Source of the DNA: Acidobacteria bacterium UBA6911
GTDB taxonomy: Bacteria; Acidobacteriota; UBA6911
DNA length: 12,242 bases
Direction of reading: 5' to 3'
NCBI GenBank assembly: GCA_002451015.1
Contig: DKBB01000205.1
Coordinates: 13,673-25,914 of the forward strand
Numbering within the stretch: position 1 is the first letter of the stretch; every line of letters starts with the position of its first letter. Position numbers and translations under genes: made by a program. Under the pieces are notes generated by a model that ran no database searches, was not told the DNA's origin, and worked only from the letters and a program-made list of their open reading frames with translations. Shown in pieces: positions 1-7,154 of this stretch.

Positions 1-90
1 ACCGATACCTTCTCTTTCGAGTCCGTTGCCCAGGCACTCAAGCAGGCAGGGACGGGAGAATCGGGCAAGATTCATGTGAAGATGGAATAG
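1..90 (+). CDS. C-terminal end of probable MDR-family alcohol dehydrogenase/quinone reductase (partial)
   Basis: Frame 1 is open from the window edge to a TAG at 88-90 and gives 29 residues. The segment FSFESVAQALKQAG, followed by GESGKIHVKME, matches the usual end of medium-chain dehydrogenases/reductases: a helix with pattern hydrophobic-xx-A-x-x-A-L, then a G-K-(I/V)-(V/H)-(V/L) final strand. Only the tail is visible, so neither cofactor nor substrate can be judged. The next gene starts 74 bp downstream on the same strand, so the two may be co-transcribed. The family call is an inference from a short pattern. Confidence 0.5.
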   Translation, partial: TDTFSFESVAQALKQAGTGESGKIHVKME

Positions 91-164
91 TAACCCCTAT
101 ATGCGCGGCCTATTGCACATTTACCAGGGCTGCTGCACCTTATATTGAAGGAGAACCGGTAGAG

Positions 165-605
165 ATGAGGATACTGCTTATTCACGGGCCGAATCTGAAT
201 CTACTCGGCAAAAGGGAACCGGGAATTTACGGACTCAAAAGCCTGGAAGAAATCAATGCGCAGGTCGAACATTTAGCTACGGAAAACGCTGTTGAACTCA
301 CTGTTTTCCAATCCAACAGCGAAGGAGCCCTGATCGATGCCATCCAGGATGCCGGGGAATGGGCGGACGGAATTGTAATCAATCCAGGTGCCTACACCCA
401 TTATTCGTATGCGATCCGGGATGCCCTGGCCGCGGTCGGATTGCCGGCGATTGAGGTGCACCTGTCGAATATCTTTGCCCGGGAGGAATTCCGGCATCAT
501 TCCGTGATATCCGCCGTTGTGGAGGGAACCGTTACCGGACTCGGATGGCGCGGTTACCTGTGCGCCGTTGAAGGGCTGATCGACATGCTAAAGAATCAGA
601 AATAA
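165..605 (+). CDS. aroQ: type II 3-dehydroquinate dehydratase
   Basis: This enzyme converts 3-dehydroquinate to 3-dehydroshikimate, the third step of the shikimate pathway, in the cytoplasm. The 146-residue length is normal for the type II (dodecameric) family. The N-terminal signature HGPNLNLLGKREPGIYG (residues 7-23) carries the catalytic loop Arg17 and Tyr22. Asn73 and His79 lie in INPGAYTH, His99 in EVHLSN, and Arg110 in the REEFRHHS segment, so all expected active-site residues are present. The start is supported by AAGGAG at 148-153, 11 bp before the ATG. It converges with aroK, the kinase two steps later in the pathway, with a repeat element between them. Nothing looks broken. Confidence 0.97.
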   Translation: MRILLIHGPNLNLLGKREPGIYGLKSLEEINAQVEHLATENAVELTVFQSNSEGALIDAIQDAGEWADGIVINPGAYTHYSYAIRDALAAVGLPAIEVHLSNIFAREEFRHHSVISAVVEGTVTGLGWRGYLCAVEGLIDMLKNQK

Positions 606-615
606 TAAGCATCTA

Positions 616-743
616 TTACGGGAAAAAGCCGGAATGCCCCAGCCAAAAGCTGGTGGATGCATGGCAGTTGGGAGTTTGGGGACAGAAGCCCCCATGGGTT
701 TTCCTTAGGAAGAATCTCCGATCTACGGTCGGAGTTCTTCACT
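616..743 (+). repeat. dispersed structured repeat, copy A
   Basis: This 128-bp stretch matches the reverse complement of 2982-3128 almost base for base, apart from a 19-bp segment present only in the other copy. Shared blocks include TTACGGGAAAAAGCC at the left end, AGAAGCCCCCATGG in the middle and CGGTCGGAGTTCTTCACT at the right end. A hairpin is retained: GAAGAATCTCCGA pairs with TCGGAGTTCTTC with one bulge. It lies between the convergent 3' ends of aroQ and aroK. There are no terminal inverted repeats, no target duplication and no convincing coding frame, so it looks like a REP- or MITE-like repeat, or a structured RNA element. Confidence 0.85.
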
Positions 744-886
744 CTGATTTCTGCGCTGGCCCGTGTTTCTCAAGAGCTATCTTCTGTGGCTGCGAAGGTC
801 CCGATTTGTGCGCAGCATAAATTGGAGTGCTCCCTCAAACTTCTCGATGCGCTGTCGAATACGTTTCCAGGATTTCGATCGGATAT
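744..886. other. non-coding stretch between repeat copy A and aroK
   Basis: I see no convincing gene here. Short open frames on both strands lack a ribosome binding site and any recognisable family pattern. No strong hairpin followed by a T-run was found for either convergent gene. Confidence 0.4.
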
Positions 887-1456
887 TTATCCACGACCCT
901 TTGCGCGGCCTCTCTTGGAGGCTCTGCGAGAAATGCGACCTAGCAGAACGCATATATGCCGGGCCACTTCATTGATATTGAGGGAGGAAGTATCCACAGT
1001 GAGGTCCGCCTGCGCATAGGCGCTTGCCCGTTCCCTCATAAGCGTAGCAATGCGCTCCGCCTTGTCGCCTCCCTTCAGCATCGGGCGATCCTCTCCCGAC
1101 CCTACTCTTAGAAGGATGGTCTCGGGGTCCGCAGTGAGGGTAACCACAGTACCGCTGTCCTTAAGGATTTCCAGGTTGTTGCGATTGGCGATGGTGCCGC
1201 CGCCGGTTGCGACGACCTTGCCGCTTTGCGCGGCCAACCGGTGCACCAGATCGGATTCAAGTGCGCGGAATGCCGGTTCTCCACGGGAGGAGAATATCTG
1301 CGGGATGGACATCTCCTCTTCTTTTTCGATCACGGCATCCATGTCTAGGAAATCATAATCCAGCATGGATGCCAGGCGTTTTCCCACGGATGATTTTCCC
1401 GTTGCCATGAAACCGCACAAATAAATATTACTTTTTTCAGTCGACTTCTCATTCAT
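887..1456 (-). CDS. aroK: shikimate kinase
   Basis: This enzyme phosphorylates shikimate at the 3-hydroxyl with ATP (fifth step of the shikimate pathway). Counting from the chosen ATG (189 residues), the P-loop GFMATGKSS is at 15-23, the Mg/shikimate-binding DMD at 38-40, the substrate arginines at 58 (SSRGE) and 64 (AFR), the glycine triplet TGGG at 84-87, and the lid RPML at 124-127. The frame stays open upstream to a TTG at 1492, but that start has no Shine-Dalgarno sequence. The ATG at 1456 puts the first strand 10 residues in, as is usual. The gene ends in an arginine/lysine-rich tail of about 15 residues beyond the normal fold. It lies 42 bp downstream of xdhC on the same strand, so the two are probably co-transcribed despite unrelated functions. 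Confidence 0.93.
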   Translation of the reverse strand: MNEKSTEKSNIYLCGFMATGKSSVGKRLASMLDYDFLDMDAVIEKEEEMSIPQIFSSRGEPAFRALESDLVHRLAAQSGKVVATGGGTIANRNNLEILKDSGTVVTLTADPETILLRVGSGEDRPMLKGGDKAERIATLMRERASAYAQADLTVDTSSLNINEVARHICVLLGRISRRASKRGRAKGRG

Positions 1457-1498
1457 TAATAAACGTTTAACCTTCAACGTACTAACGTGCAACGGTTT

Positions 1499-2596
1499 TT
1501 ATTGATGCTTGGACAGGGGCTGCCCGGTCCCACCCCGGCGCACTTTTATCATTTCCGCTATAATGGAAAGGGCGATTTCTTCCGGCGTTTCCGATCCGAT
1601 ATCGAGACCGATAGGCGCGTGGACTCTATTTAACATTTCTTCGGGTATGCCGTCCTCATCCCGGAATCGGATGAAACACGCTTGAATCCGCCGTCTGCTG
1701 CCGATCATTCCGATATATTTAGCCTGGCTGTCGATGATGGCCCTGAGGCAGGGCTCATCGTACTGGTGTCCCCGCGTAATCAGGACGATATACGTGAACG
1801 GGGTAATCGGAATATCCCGAAGAGTCGCCGCCATGTCTCCGACAAACACTTCATCGACATCCGGAAACCTTTCTCTGTTGGCGTATTTTACTCTGTCGTC
1901 CAGGACTGTGATATGAAATCCGAGAATTTTGGCGAACTGGACCAGCGGAATCGCCAAGTGCCCCGCGCCGACAATGATTGCTTTACGCATCGGCGGAATT
2001 ATCTCAAAGAATACTAGCGCTTTCCCGTCGGTTTCCGGCAGCGTGATGGGATTTTCCTTGCTCTCCTCTTTGTTCAATTGTGATTCGGCTACTTCGAGGA
2101 TTTTTTGCAGCAGCGCCTCGTTGGGGATATTGCCGGCCTTTAACTCGCCGTTTCGGATAAAACATTTCTGTCCCGAAGAAGCCTCACCGCAATTTTCAGC
2201 CTTCAGAACAGTAGCAATGACGCCTCCGCTTCCTTCATCCGTGACCCGGGAAAGTTCCTCGGCGAATTCCTTGCATGGGGCCGAGGCGGGATCATCCCAC
2301 CAGGGATCAACGAACACATCCATGATGCCCCCGCATACTGCCGGACTGTCCGATTCGATGTCATCCATCAGTTCTACAGTTACCATAGCCGGTTTGCGCG
2401 AGCGGATGACCTCGACCGCTTTGCGGCAGACTTCTGCTTCACCGCAACCTCCACCGACGGTTCCCAGGATATCTCCCGAAGCTGTTACCACCATTTTTGC
2501 GCCCACTTCTCTGGGTGTAGAACCCTTGGATGAAACAATGGTCGCCATTGCCAGGGTCTCGCCTTCTTCCAGCAGCTTCTTTACTTGAGAATACAT
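1499..2596 (-). CDS. xdhC: XdhC/CoxI-family molybdenum-enzyme maturation protein
   Basis: XdhC proteins bind molybdenum cofactor and help its sulfuration and insertion into xanthine dehydrogenase-type hydroxylases. The N-terminal XdhC/CoxI domain is visible as SSKGSTPREVGAKMVV, then GTVGGGCGEAEV with its conserved cysteine, and AVCGGIMDVFVDP. A Rossmann domain follows a linker: AIIVGAGHLAIPL, VLDDR at the end of strand 2, MIGSRRR, and the terminal HAPIGLDIGSETPEEIALSI. At 365 residues it is a full two-domain family member. An ATG at 2605 directly abuts AAAGGA, leaving no spacer. The ATG at 2596 has the same AAAGGA nine bases upstream, so it is chosen. No molybdenum hydroxylase gene is visible in the window, so its client lies elsewhere. 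Confidence 0.9.
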   Translation of the reverse strand: MYSQVKKLLEEGETLAMATIVSSKGSTPREVGAKMVVTASGDILGTVGGGCGEAEVCRKAVEVIRSRKPAMVTVELMDDIESDSPAVCGGIMDVFVDPWWDDPASAPCKEFAEELSRVTDEGSGGVIATVLKAENCGEASSGQKCFIRNGELKAGNIPNEALLQKILEVAESQLNKEESKENPITLPETDGKALVFFEIIPPMRKAIIVGAGHLAIPLVQFAKILGFHITVLDDRVKYANRERFPDVDEVFVGDMAATLRDIPITPFTYIVLITRGHQYDEPCLRAIIDSQAKYIGMIGSRRRIQACFIRFRDEDGIPEEMLNRVHAPIGLDIGSETPEEIALSIIAEMIKVRRGGTGQPLSKHQ

Positions 2597-2981
2597 TCCG
2601 TTCATTCCTTTATAAAGTTCATCCGTGCACGGGCTCCCGCCGAATCAGGGGGAATTCCGGCCACGTTACTGCCAATCCGTTTACCCCGGTTGCAGCAGGG
2701 CTGCTATATTGCCCTTACGGGCGTAACAGCGGGCAAGTATTATGATTACCCTATATGTATAGATCGATCCAGATTAATTTTAAATCCGGACGTTTCAGAA
2801 TGGCCAACTTTAATGCTCATCTTGCAGCCTTTCTTTCCGGCGGGGAGAAAGGAGTGGAGCAGAAGACTCTTCCGTTTTTCATTCCACTCCCGGATATTTC
2901 GCCGGCGTTTCTTAACATTCTTTTTCCATTAAAACCGTTTTTAAGGCCACGGTTTGATATAAAATCCAGGGGATTAGACAC
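2597..2981. other. intergenic leader region upstream of xdhC with several inverted repeats
   Basis: I find no supportable gene; the open frames here run into the repeat at 2982-3128 and show no family pattern. Visible structures are TTGCCC (2709-2714) pairing with GGGCAA (2731-2736) around an inner TTAC/GTAA pair, a small palindrome AGCAGGGCTGCT just left of it, CTATATGTATAG at 2751-2762, and GGAGTGGA (2851-2858) pairing with TCCACTCC (2883-2890). The hairpins at 2690-2736 would lie in the 5' leader of xdhC if transcription starts upstream of them. No confident promoter was recognised. Confidence 0.45.
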
Positions 2982-3128
2982 AGTGAAGAACTCCGACCGC
3001 AGGGCGGAGCTTCTTCCTAAGGACAAAGCCATGGGGGCTTCTGCCTCCAAGCCCCCAACTGCCATTCATCCCCAGCCAGAGGCTGGGGCCCCAGCTTCTG
3101 GCTGGGACATTCTGGCTTTTTCCCGTAA
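2982..3128 (-). repeat. dispersed structured repeat, copy B
   Basis: This is the inverted and longer (147-bp) copy of the element at 616-743. Relative to copy A it carries 19 extra bases, which complete a nested palindrome CCAGCCAG...CTGGCTGG around 3072-3106. Two more hairpins are clear: GAAGAACTCCG pairing with CGGAGCTTCTTC (2985-3016), and GGGGGCTT pairing with AAGCCCCC around 3034-3057. The element ends 35 bp before the start codon of the SCO/CusF gene, so any transcript of that gene starting upstream would carry it. The coding-looking frames inside it are not supported by ribosome binding sites. Confidence 0.87.
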
Positions 3129-3163
3129 AATATCTTAAAAAGGTTCTAAAATAAGGTTGAAAT

Positions 3164-4039
3164 ATGAACAGAAAATTGTATGGAGCGATGTTCAAAATAT
3201 GCCTTATCCATATACCGGTTTTTATCGCATTCCTTTTGCTGACCGGGTGTCGGAATAGCCCCCGCAGTGAATTCGATTTAACGGGGACTGTTGTATCCGT
3301 AAACCGGGATCTGGGACAGGTGACACTGGAGCATGAAGAGATCCCGGGGTACATGGACGCGATGACAATGCCCTTCAATGTCAGGGAGGACTGGGCCCTG
3401 TCGGCGCTGTCGCCCGGACAGAGGGTGGAAGCGACTCTGGTTGTTCTGCAGGACCGGTCGTGGATCGAGAATATCCGTATTTCAGGCAGCGAATCCACGG
3501 GAGAAACCGGAGAAACACTCCTACTGCCGCAACCGGGCGATGTTGTGCCCGACTTTGGATTGTTGAATCAGGACGATCGGCGGATCCATCTTCACCAGTA
3601 CCGCGGGCGGCCGCTTGTATTGACCTTTATCTATACCCGCTGCCCGCTTCCGGATTACTGTCCGTTGACAAGCGGCAACTTTGCCGCGATCCATCATGCT
3701 GTTAAATCCCTGCCGCAATCGGATAAAACGCCCTATCTGCTTACAATCAGTTTCGATACCGATTTCGACACTCCTTCGGTTTTGCGGGAGTATGCCGCCC
3801 GTTACATGAGGCCGGTCCGGTTCGATCAATGGGCGTTCGCGACAGGATCGCCGGAAGAAATCCGGGAGATAGCGGGGTATTTCGGACTCGTCTACAAGAA
3901 GGAGTCCGATCAGATCGTCCATTCGCTTGTCACGGCCCTGATCGATGCGGACGGTGCCTTGATTCGGCTCTACCAGGGGAATCAGTGGCGCCCCGACGAT
4001 GTAATGAAGGATCTTGGCCTGGAAACGGGCGGTCGATAA
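3164..4039 (+). CDS. lipoprotein with CusF-like copper-binding domain fused to SCO1/SenC domain
   Basis: This is a likely envelope copper chaperone or thiol-redox protein. SCO proteins deliver copper or reduce cysteines for cytochrome oxidase assembly or copper handling. A short basic start is followed by a hydrophobic core (12-27) and lipobox LTGC with lipidated Cys29. Residues about 37-106 form a CusF-type domain: GTVVSVNRDLGQVTLEHEEI with His57, then AMTMPF with Met67 and Met69. The CusF tryptophan position appears to be Met64. The thioredoxin-fold SCO domain covers about 124-290, with Cys160 and Cys166 in TRCPLPDYCP and the distal copper ligand His253 in VHSLV. The cysteine spacing is CX5C rather than the classic CX3C. 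AAGG sits 7 bp before the ATG. Its stop overlaps the next start (TAATG). Confidence 0.9.
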   Translation: MNRKLYGAMFKICLIHIPVFIAFLLLTGCRNSPRSEFDLTGTVVSVNRDLGQVTLEHEEIPGYMDAMTMPFNVREDWALSALSPGQRVEATLVVLQDRSWIENIRISGSESTGETGETLLLPQPGDVVPDFGLLNQDDRRIHLHQYRGRPLVLTFIYTRCPLPDYCPLTSGNFAAIHHAVKSLPQSDKTPYLLTISFDTDFDTPSVLREYAARYMRPVRFDQWAFATGSPEEIREIAGYFGLVYKKESDQIVHSLVTALIDADGALIRLYQGNQWRPDDVMKDLGLETGGR

Positions 4040-4713
4040 TGGCGGAAAACGGAAGCGTTCTTTCGATATTGGATGAATATCAACACTTCCTGATGGAACT
4101 GGACACCTGGTTCCGTTCGATCCGGGTTAAGTACGGCTCCAGTATGCAGTGCGGTAAAGGGTGCACATACTGCTGCTGTGGTCTGTTCGATGTCCCGATT
4201 GCGGATGCGCTGCGAGTCGCTGCCGGTTTTCAATCGCTATCCCCTTCCACGCGGGAGACGGTTGCCCGCTGCGCCCGGTCCCTTCATGCCGGGCTTATCC
4301 GGGAGTCTCCTGAACTGGAAGAGCCTTTCTTTCTCGACCGGATTTCAGAGACTCGGATCGATCGTCTGGCGGACCGTTTCGATGACGTCCGATGCCCGTT
4401 TCTCGCCACTGATGGTGATTGCCACGTTTATGAATTTCGCCCGTCGGCCTGCATTCTGGAAGGAATCCCGATGGTGGACGTTCAGGACGGACCGTTTGAC
4501 GACTGGTGCGAGTTCAATTTTACCGGGGGAGTGGCACGGGAGGTGGAATCGGACCTGCGGTTGGACTATTCCGAAATTGAAGCGACGATCCAGCGTTTTT
4601 CCCAAAACCTGGCAGAACAGCTGCCGTCCCTTCCGCAAAAGGAAACGACGGTGTTTATCCCTTCCATTATCGTTGCATTCGAAAGCTTCTGGAGAGACCT
4701 GGTTCGTGAATAG
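4039..4713 (+). CDS. YkgJ-family cysteine-cluster protein
   Basis: The YkgJ family is predicted to bind zinc or an iron-sulfur centre through a cysteine cluster; its reaction is unknown. The ATG overlaps the stop of the SCO/CusF gene, implying translational coupling. In this 224-residue reading the cluster is Cys38-x3-Cys42-x2-CysCysCys (45-47) followed by G, then CPFL with Cys119, DGDC with Cys128, and the family signature YEFRPSAC ending at Cys138. Cys157 follows in DDWCEF. The longer open frame running back to 3829 overlaps the upstream gene heavily and is rejected. Coupling to a copper-type chaperone suggests a metal or maturation role, which is an inference only. Confidence 0.87.
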   Translation: MAENGSVLSILDEYQHFLMELDTWFRSIRVKYGSSMQCGKGCTYCCCGLFDVPIADALRVAAGFQSLSPSTRETVARCARSLHAGLIRESPELEEPFFLDRISETRIDRLADRFDDVRCPFLATDGDCHVYEFRPSACILEGIPMVDVQDGPFDDWCEFNFTGGVAREVESDLRLDYSEIEATIQRFSQNLAEQLPSLPQKETTVFIPSIIVAFESFWRDLVRE

Positions 4714-4737
4714 TTATGAAAGCAGGGAGGCAAAGAA

Positions 4738-4760
4738 GGGGCGGACACAAGGTCCGCCCC
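4738..4760. terminator. hairpin between convergent genes, probable bidirectional terminator
   Basis: GGGGCGGAC (4738-4746) pairs perfectly with GTCCGCCCC (4752-4760) around a 5-base loop. It lies 25 bp after the YkgJ stop and 30 bp beyond the flotillin stop on the other strand. The T-run is poor on both sides (ATAGCTTTTATAG on plus, TTCTTTG on minus), so the termination role is inferred mainly from position and stem strength. Confidence 0.65.
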
Positions 4761-4789
4761 ATAGCTTTTATAGCAAGCCCCGATTCTGA

Positions 4790-6361
4790 CTAGGAATTCG
4801 GCTCTTCCGGTTTTTTTGCCTCCGTGGTCGACGCTTCCTTGGTCATACTGCCGAGATAGTCTGGCAGTTCCACTCCGGCCATGGATGCGACTTCCTGAAG
4901 CGGCGGCAGGCTTTTAATCAAGCTGGAAATAAAGTTGGCGGTTGATGAACCGGTGCCCGAACCGTTGCCGGAATCCCAGACGGTGATCTTGTCGATCTTC
5001 AGTTTGCTGATTGCTTCGACCTGTTTTTCGACAATCTGTTCCAGTTTTTCAACCATTAGAAACGTGGCAGCCGCACGCGCATCTCCGCCGCAACTGTCAA
5101 CAAGCGCCAGATAACCGGAAGCCTTGCTGTCCAACAACTGACGGATGCCCTTGGCTTCCGCTTCGTATTCCGCCAGGATGGCGTCGGCACGCCCTTTCGC
5201 GGTTCTGCGGCTGCGTTCCGCTTCGGCATCGGCCGCAATTTCTATTTTGCGCCGTTCCACTTCCACTTTAACAACTTCCGCTGCGTTTAACCTTTCCTGT
5301 TCGGCGAGGTATTCGGCCTTTTGGACCTCGGCCAGTGCCTGGCGTCGGGCCACTTCCCCGCGTTGCATGGCTTCGGCTTCCTTGATCGCCAGTTCGGCGT
5401 TGCTGGAGGCGATGTTGATTTTTGCCTTATTTTCACCGGCGACTGCTTCCGCTTCCTGCCCCTGTACGAATATGCGCCGGTCCGCTTCCGCCTGCTTCTT
5501 GCCTTTTTCCGAATGCTGCATGGCTTCGGCTTCCTTGACCGCCAGTTCGGCATTGGTAGCGGCGATGTTCGCTATAGCCTTATTTTCACCAGTAACCGCT
5601 TCCGCTTCCTGCCCCCGTATGAATATGCGCTGGTCCGCTTCCGCTTTCTTCTTGCCTTTTTCCGACTCGGCAAGATTTTCCGCTACGCGAATCTCTCTTT
5701 CTCGAACGGCTTCTGCTTCACCGATAGCGCCTGATTTTTCCTGTTCGGCCACATCGACCTTGGCGCGGTTGATGGCTTCAGCCGCGGCCTTTTTCCCAAT
5801 GCTTTCGATGTAGGTTGACTCATCGGTGATGTCGGTAATGTTGACGTTGATCAGGTACAGGCCGACCTTGTTGAGTTCCGGCTCGACATTCTTGCGGATC
5901 GCTTCCAGGAAGCTTTCGCGGTCCTGGTTGATCTGCTCGATCGTCAGGGATGCGACCGTGAGACGAAGCTGTCCGAAGATGATTTCTCCGGCCATCTGCT
6001 CGATCTCCTTGGAGCCTAGATGTAGCAGGCGTTCCGCCGCATTGGTCATGATTCCGGGTTCCGTGCTGATGCCGACCGTGAAGGTGCTTGGGACGTCGAT
6101 GCGGATATTCTGCATCGACAGCGCGTTCTTAAGCGGTATGCCGATAGTCATCGGAGTCAGACCCAGGAAGGCGTAGTCCTGGATGATGGGCCAGACCATG
6201 GAGCCGCCGCCGTGAATGCACCGGGCCGACCGGCCGGTTCCCACTTTTCCGTAAACGACAAGTATCTTGTCGGATGGGCATCGCTTATAACGCGATGCCA
6301 TATATACAATCATGAAAAAGACGATGATGCACAGGCCAATTGGGATCAACAGTATAGGCAT
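4790..6361 (-). CDS. flotillin-family SPFH membrane scaffold protein
   Basis: Bacterial flotillins oligomerise on the inner membrane and organise functional microdomains. The 523-residue protein begins with one membrane segment (about 3-24), followed by an SPFH/band-7 domain (about 25-190; e.g. DVPSTFTVGISTEP, LTIEQINQDR, LYLINVNITDIT). A long Ala/Glu-rich coiled coil (about 195-420) contains the flotillin EAEA repeats, and a glycine/serine linker leads to the C-terminus. A 51-residue unit starting SEKGKK is present twice in tandem (40 of 51 residues identical). AAAGGA lies 8 bp before the ATG. It lies 178 bp after the NfeD-like gene, whose relatives commonly pair with flotillins, and downstream of three pspA paralogues. 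It is probably part of the same membrane-stress module, perhaps with its own promoter. Confidence 0.93.
   Translation of the reverse strand: MPILLIPIGLCIIVFFMIVYMASRYKRCPSDKILVVYGKVGTGRSARCIHGGGSMVWPIIQDYAFLGLTPMTIGIPLKNALSMQNIRIDVPSTFTVGISTEPGIMTNAAERLLHLGSKEIEQMAGEIIFGQLRLTVASLTIEQINQDRESFLEAIRKNVEPELNKVGLYLINVNITDITDESTYIESIGKKAAAEAINRAKVDVAEQEKSGAIGEAEAVREREIRVAENLAESEKGKKKAEADQRIFIRGQEAEAVTGENKAIANIAATNAELAVKEAEAMQHSEKGKKQAEADRRIFVQGQEAEAVAGENKAKINIASSNAELAIKEAEAMQRGEVARRQALAEVQKAEYLAEQERLNAAEVVKVEVERRKIEIAADAEAERSRRTAKGRADAILAEYEAEAKGIRQLLDSKASGYLALVDSCGGDARAAATFLMVEKLEQIVEKQVEAISKLKIDKITVWDSGNGSGTGSSTANFISSLIKSLPPLQEVASMAGVELPDYLGSMTKEASTTEAKKPEEPNS
5364..5665 (-). repeat. 153-bp in-frame tandem duplication in the flotillin coiled coil
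   Basis: The blocks 5364-5512 and 5517-5665 repeat with a period of exactly 153 bp. Both start TGCATGGCTTCGGCTTCCTTGA and end CTTGCCTTTTTCCGA, read on the plus strand. The protein units (SEKGKK ... EAEAMQ) differ at 11 of 51 positions, so the duplication is not brand new. It lengthens the rod domain by 51 residues without shifting frame. Confidence 0.92.
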
Positions 6362-6453
6362 GAGAGTATTCCTTTCTGTGTAATCGACTGCGCCCGTCGG
6401 GTGTGGCTATGTTCGGCACCGTATGGCGAGACTAATTAAAATCATAATTTCCC

Positions 6454-6496
6454 GTTTCCTGCCCGGCATCCACCGTTCAGGGTTACAGCAGGAAAC
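6454..6496. promoter_or_regulatory. inverted repeat in the NfeD-like/flotillin intergenic gap
   Basis: GTTTCCTGC (6454-6462) is repeated in perfect inversion as GCAGGAAAC (6488-6496), separated by 25 bp, within the only long gap (178 bp) inside the cluster. A run of seven A's follows on the plus strand; on the transcribed minus strand the T-run precedes the hairpin, so it does not look like a terminator there. It could be an operator or the leader of a separate flotillin transcript. No confident promoter was identified. Confidence 0.35.
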
Positions 6497-6539
6497 AAAA
6501 AAACCGGATTTCTATAACCAGCGGTCGTGGATTGATAAT

Positions 6540-7154
6540 TTAAAGGGCGCGGACTGCGAGCATTCCTCCGCTGGTGATTTCTGAAACGCACACGCGTTCC
6601 CCTGTCTTCAATTCAACTTTATCCTGCGAAACGGCATCCATGACCATGAGGCGCCCGCTTATGGTAACCTGGATTTTACCTGTACCTTCGGCGGGAATAG
6701 TCAGATAAACCGTTCCCTCTTCTCCCATTGCGTCGGAGATCCGCATGGTTCCGGTACTTTGAAGGGATCGCATCAATGCAAATCCCTTTGCGATCAGCCA
6801 CATCGCGAAGAGACCCACAAGGACGCCGATAACGGCGGTCATTATGGAACCCAGTATCGAACTGCGGCTGAAAGCAAAGCCGGTTAAACCGAACATCATG
6901 ACGAAGGCGGTTATTCCCTGGATTGTCAGAAGCTTAAGACCTGCATCGTGATCGCCATGGTCGCCGTGATCGATATCATCGAGGTGGCTGTGATCGTGGT
7001 CAAAATCTCCGGAATCCGTGTCCGCATCCGTATCCGGACCTCCGATTCCGGCAAGCATAAGTATGGTCCGGAGGATGAATAGCCCGCCCCCGAAAATCGC
7101 ACACATAAGATACACCTGCTCGAGGAAATTCAAACCGGCCAGATAGCCCATCAT
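6540..7154 (-). CDS. NfeD/YqiJ-like membrane protein with C-terminal OB-fold
   Basis: This is probably the membrane partner of the downstream flotillin. The 204-residue protein has a hydrophobic segment at about 14-37, then a very acidic, histidine-rich loop (38-72) with His53, 55, 57, 63, 66 and 69 among many aspartates. Two closely spaced membrane segments follow (about 75-97 and 99-126), then a C-terminal beta-rich domain (about 135-204) with the NfeD OB-fold pattern (MGEEGTVYLTIPAEGTGKIQVTISG, ...GERVCVSEITSGGMLAVRAL). Its ATG overlaps the stop of the preceding PspA gene (ATGA at 7154-7151 on the minus strand), and a perfect AGGAGG lies 8 bp upstream inside that gene. The His/Asp loop could bind metal; that is an inference. 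Confidence 0.85.
   Translation of the reverse strand: MMGYLAGLNFLEQVYLMCAIFGGGLFILRTILMLAGIGGPDTDADTDSGDFDHDHSHLDDIDHGDHGDHDAGLKLLTIQGITAFVMMFGLTGFAFSRSSILGSIMTAVIGVLVGLFAMWLIAKGFALMRSLQSTGTMRISDAMGEEGTVYLTIPAEGTGKIQVTISGRLMVMDAVSQDKVELKTGERVCVSEITSGGMLAVRAL

Noticed and set aside
657..1019. Plus-strand open frame of 120 codons across repeat copy A and the aroK 3' end
   Set aside because: It reads through a non-coding repeat and antisense to aroK, with no ribosome binding site or family pattern.
1457..1492. Longer aroK start at the TTG (1492)
   Set aside because: No Shine-Dalgarno sequence before it, and the extra residues lie outside the kinase fold.
2755..3138. Plus-strand 127-codon frame upstream of the SCO/CusF gene
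   Set aside because: Its last third is the dispersed repeat (copy B), the composition is proline/lysine-rich without domain signals, and there is no Shine-Dalgarno sequence.
2974..3498. Minus-strand 174-codon frame across copy B and the SCO/CusF start
   Set aside because: It is antisense to a clear lipoprotein gene and contains the repeat; no coding signature.
5364..5665. CRISPR-like or VNTR array
   Set aside because: Only two units, in frame inside a coding coiled coil, with no spacers.
5145..5813. Plus-strand 222-codon Ala/Ser-rich frame inside the flotillin gene
   Set aside because: It is the antisense shadow of the EA-rich coiled coil; low-complexity composition explains the open frame.
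6500..6539. Rho-independent terminator after the NfeD-like gene (T7 run on the minus strand)
   Set aside because: The stem before the T-run is only about 3 bp (CCG/CGG), and the stronger inverted repeat lies on the wrong side of the T's.
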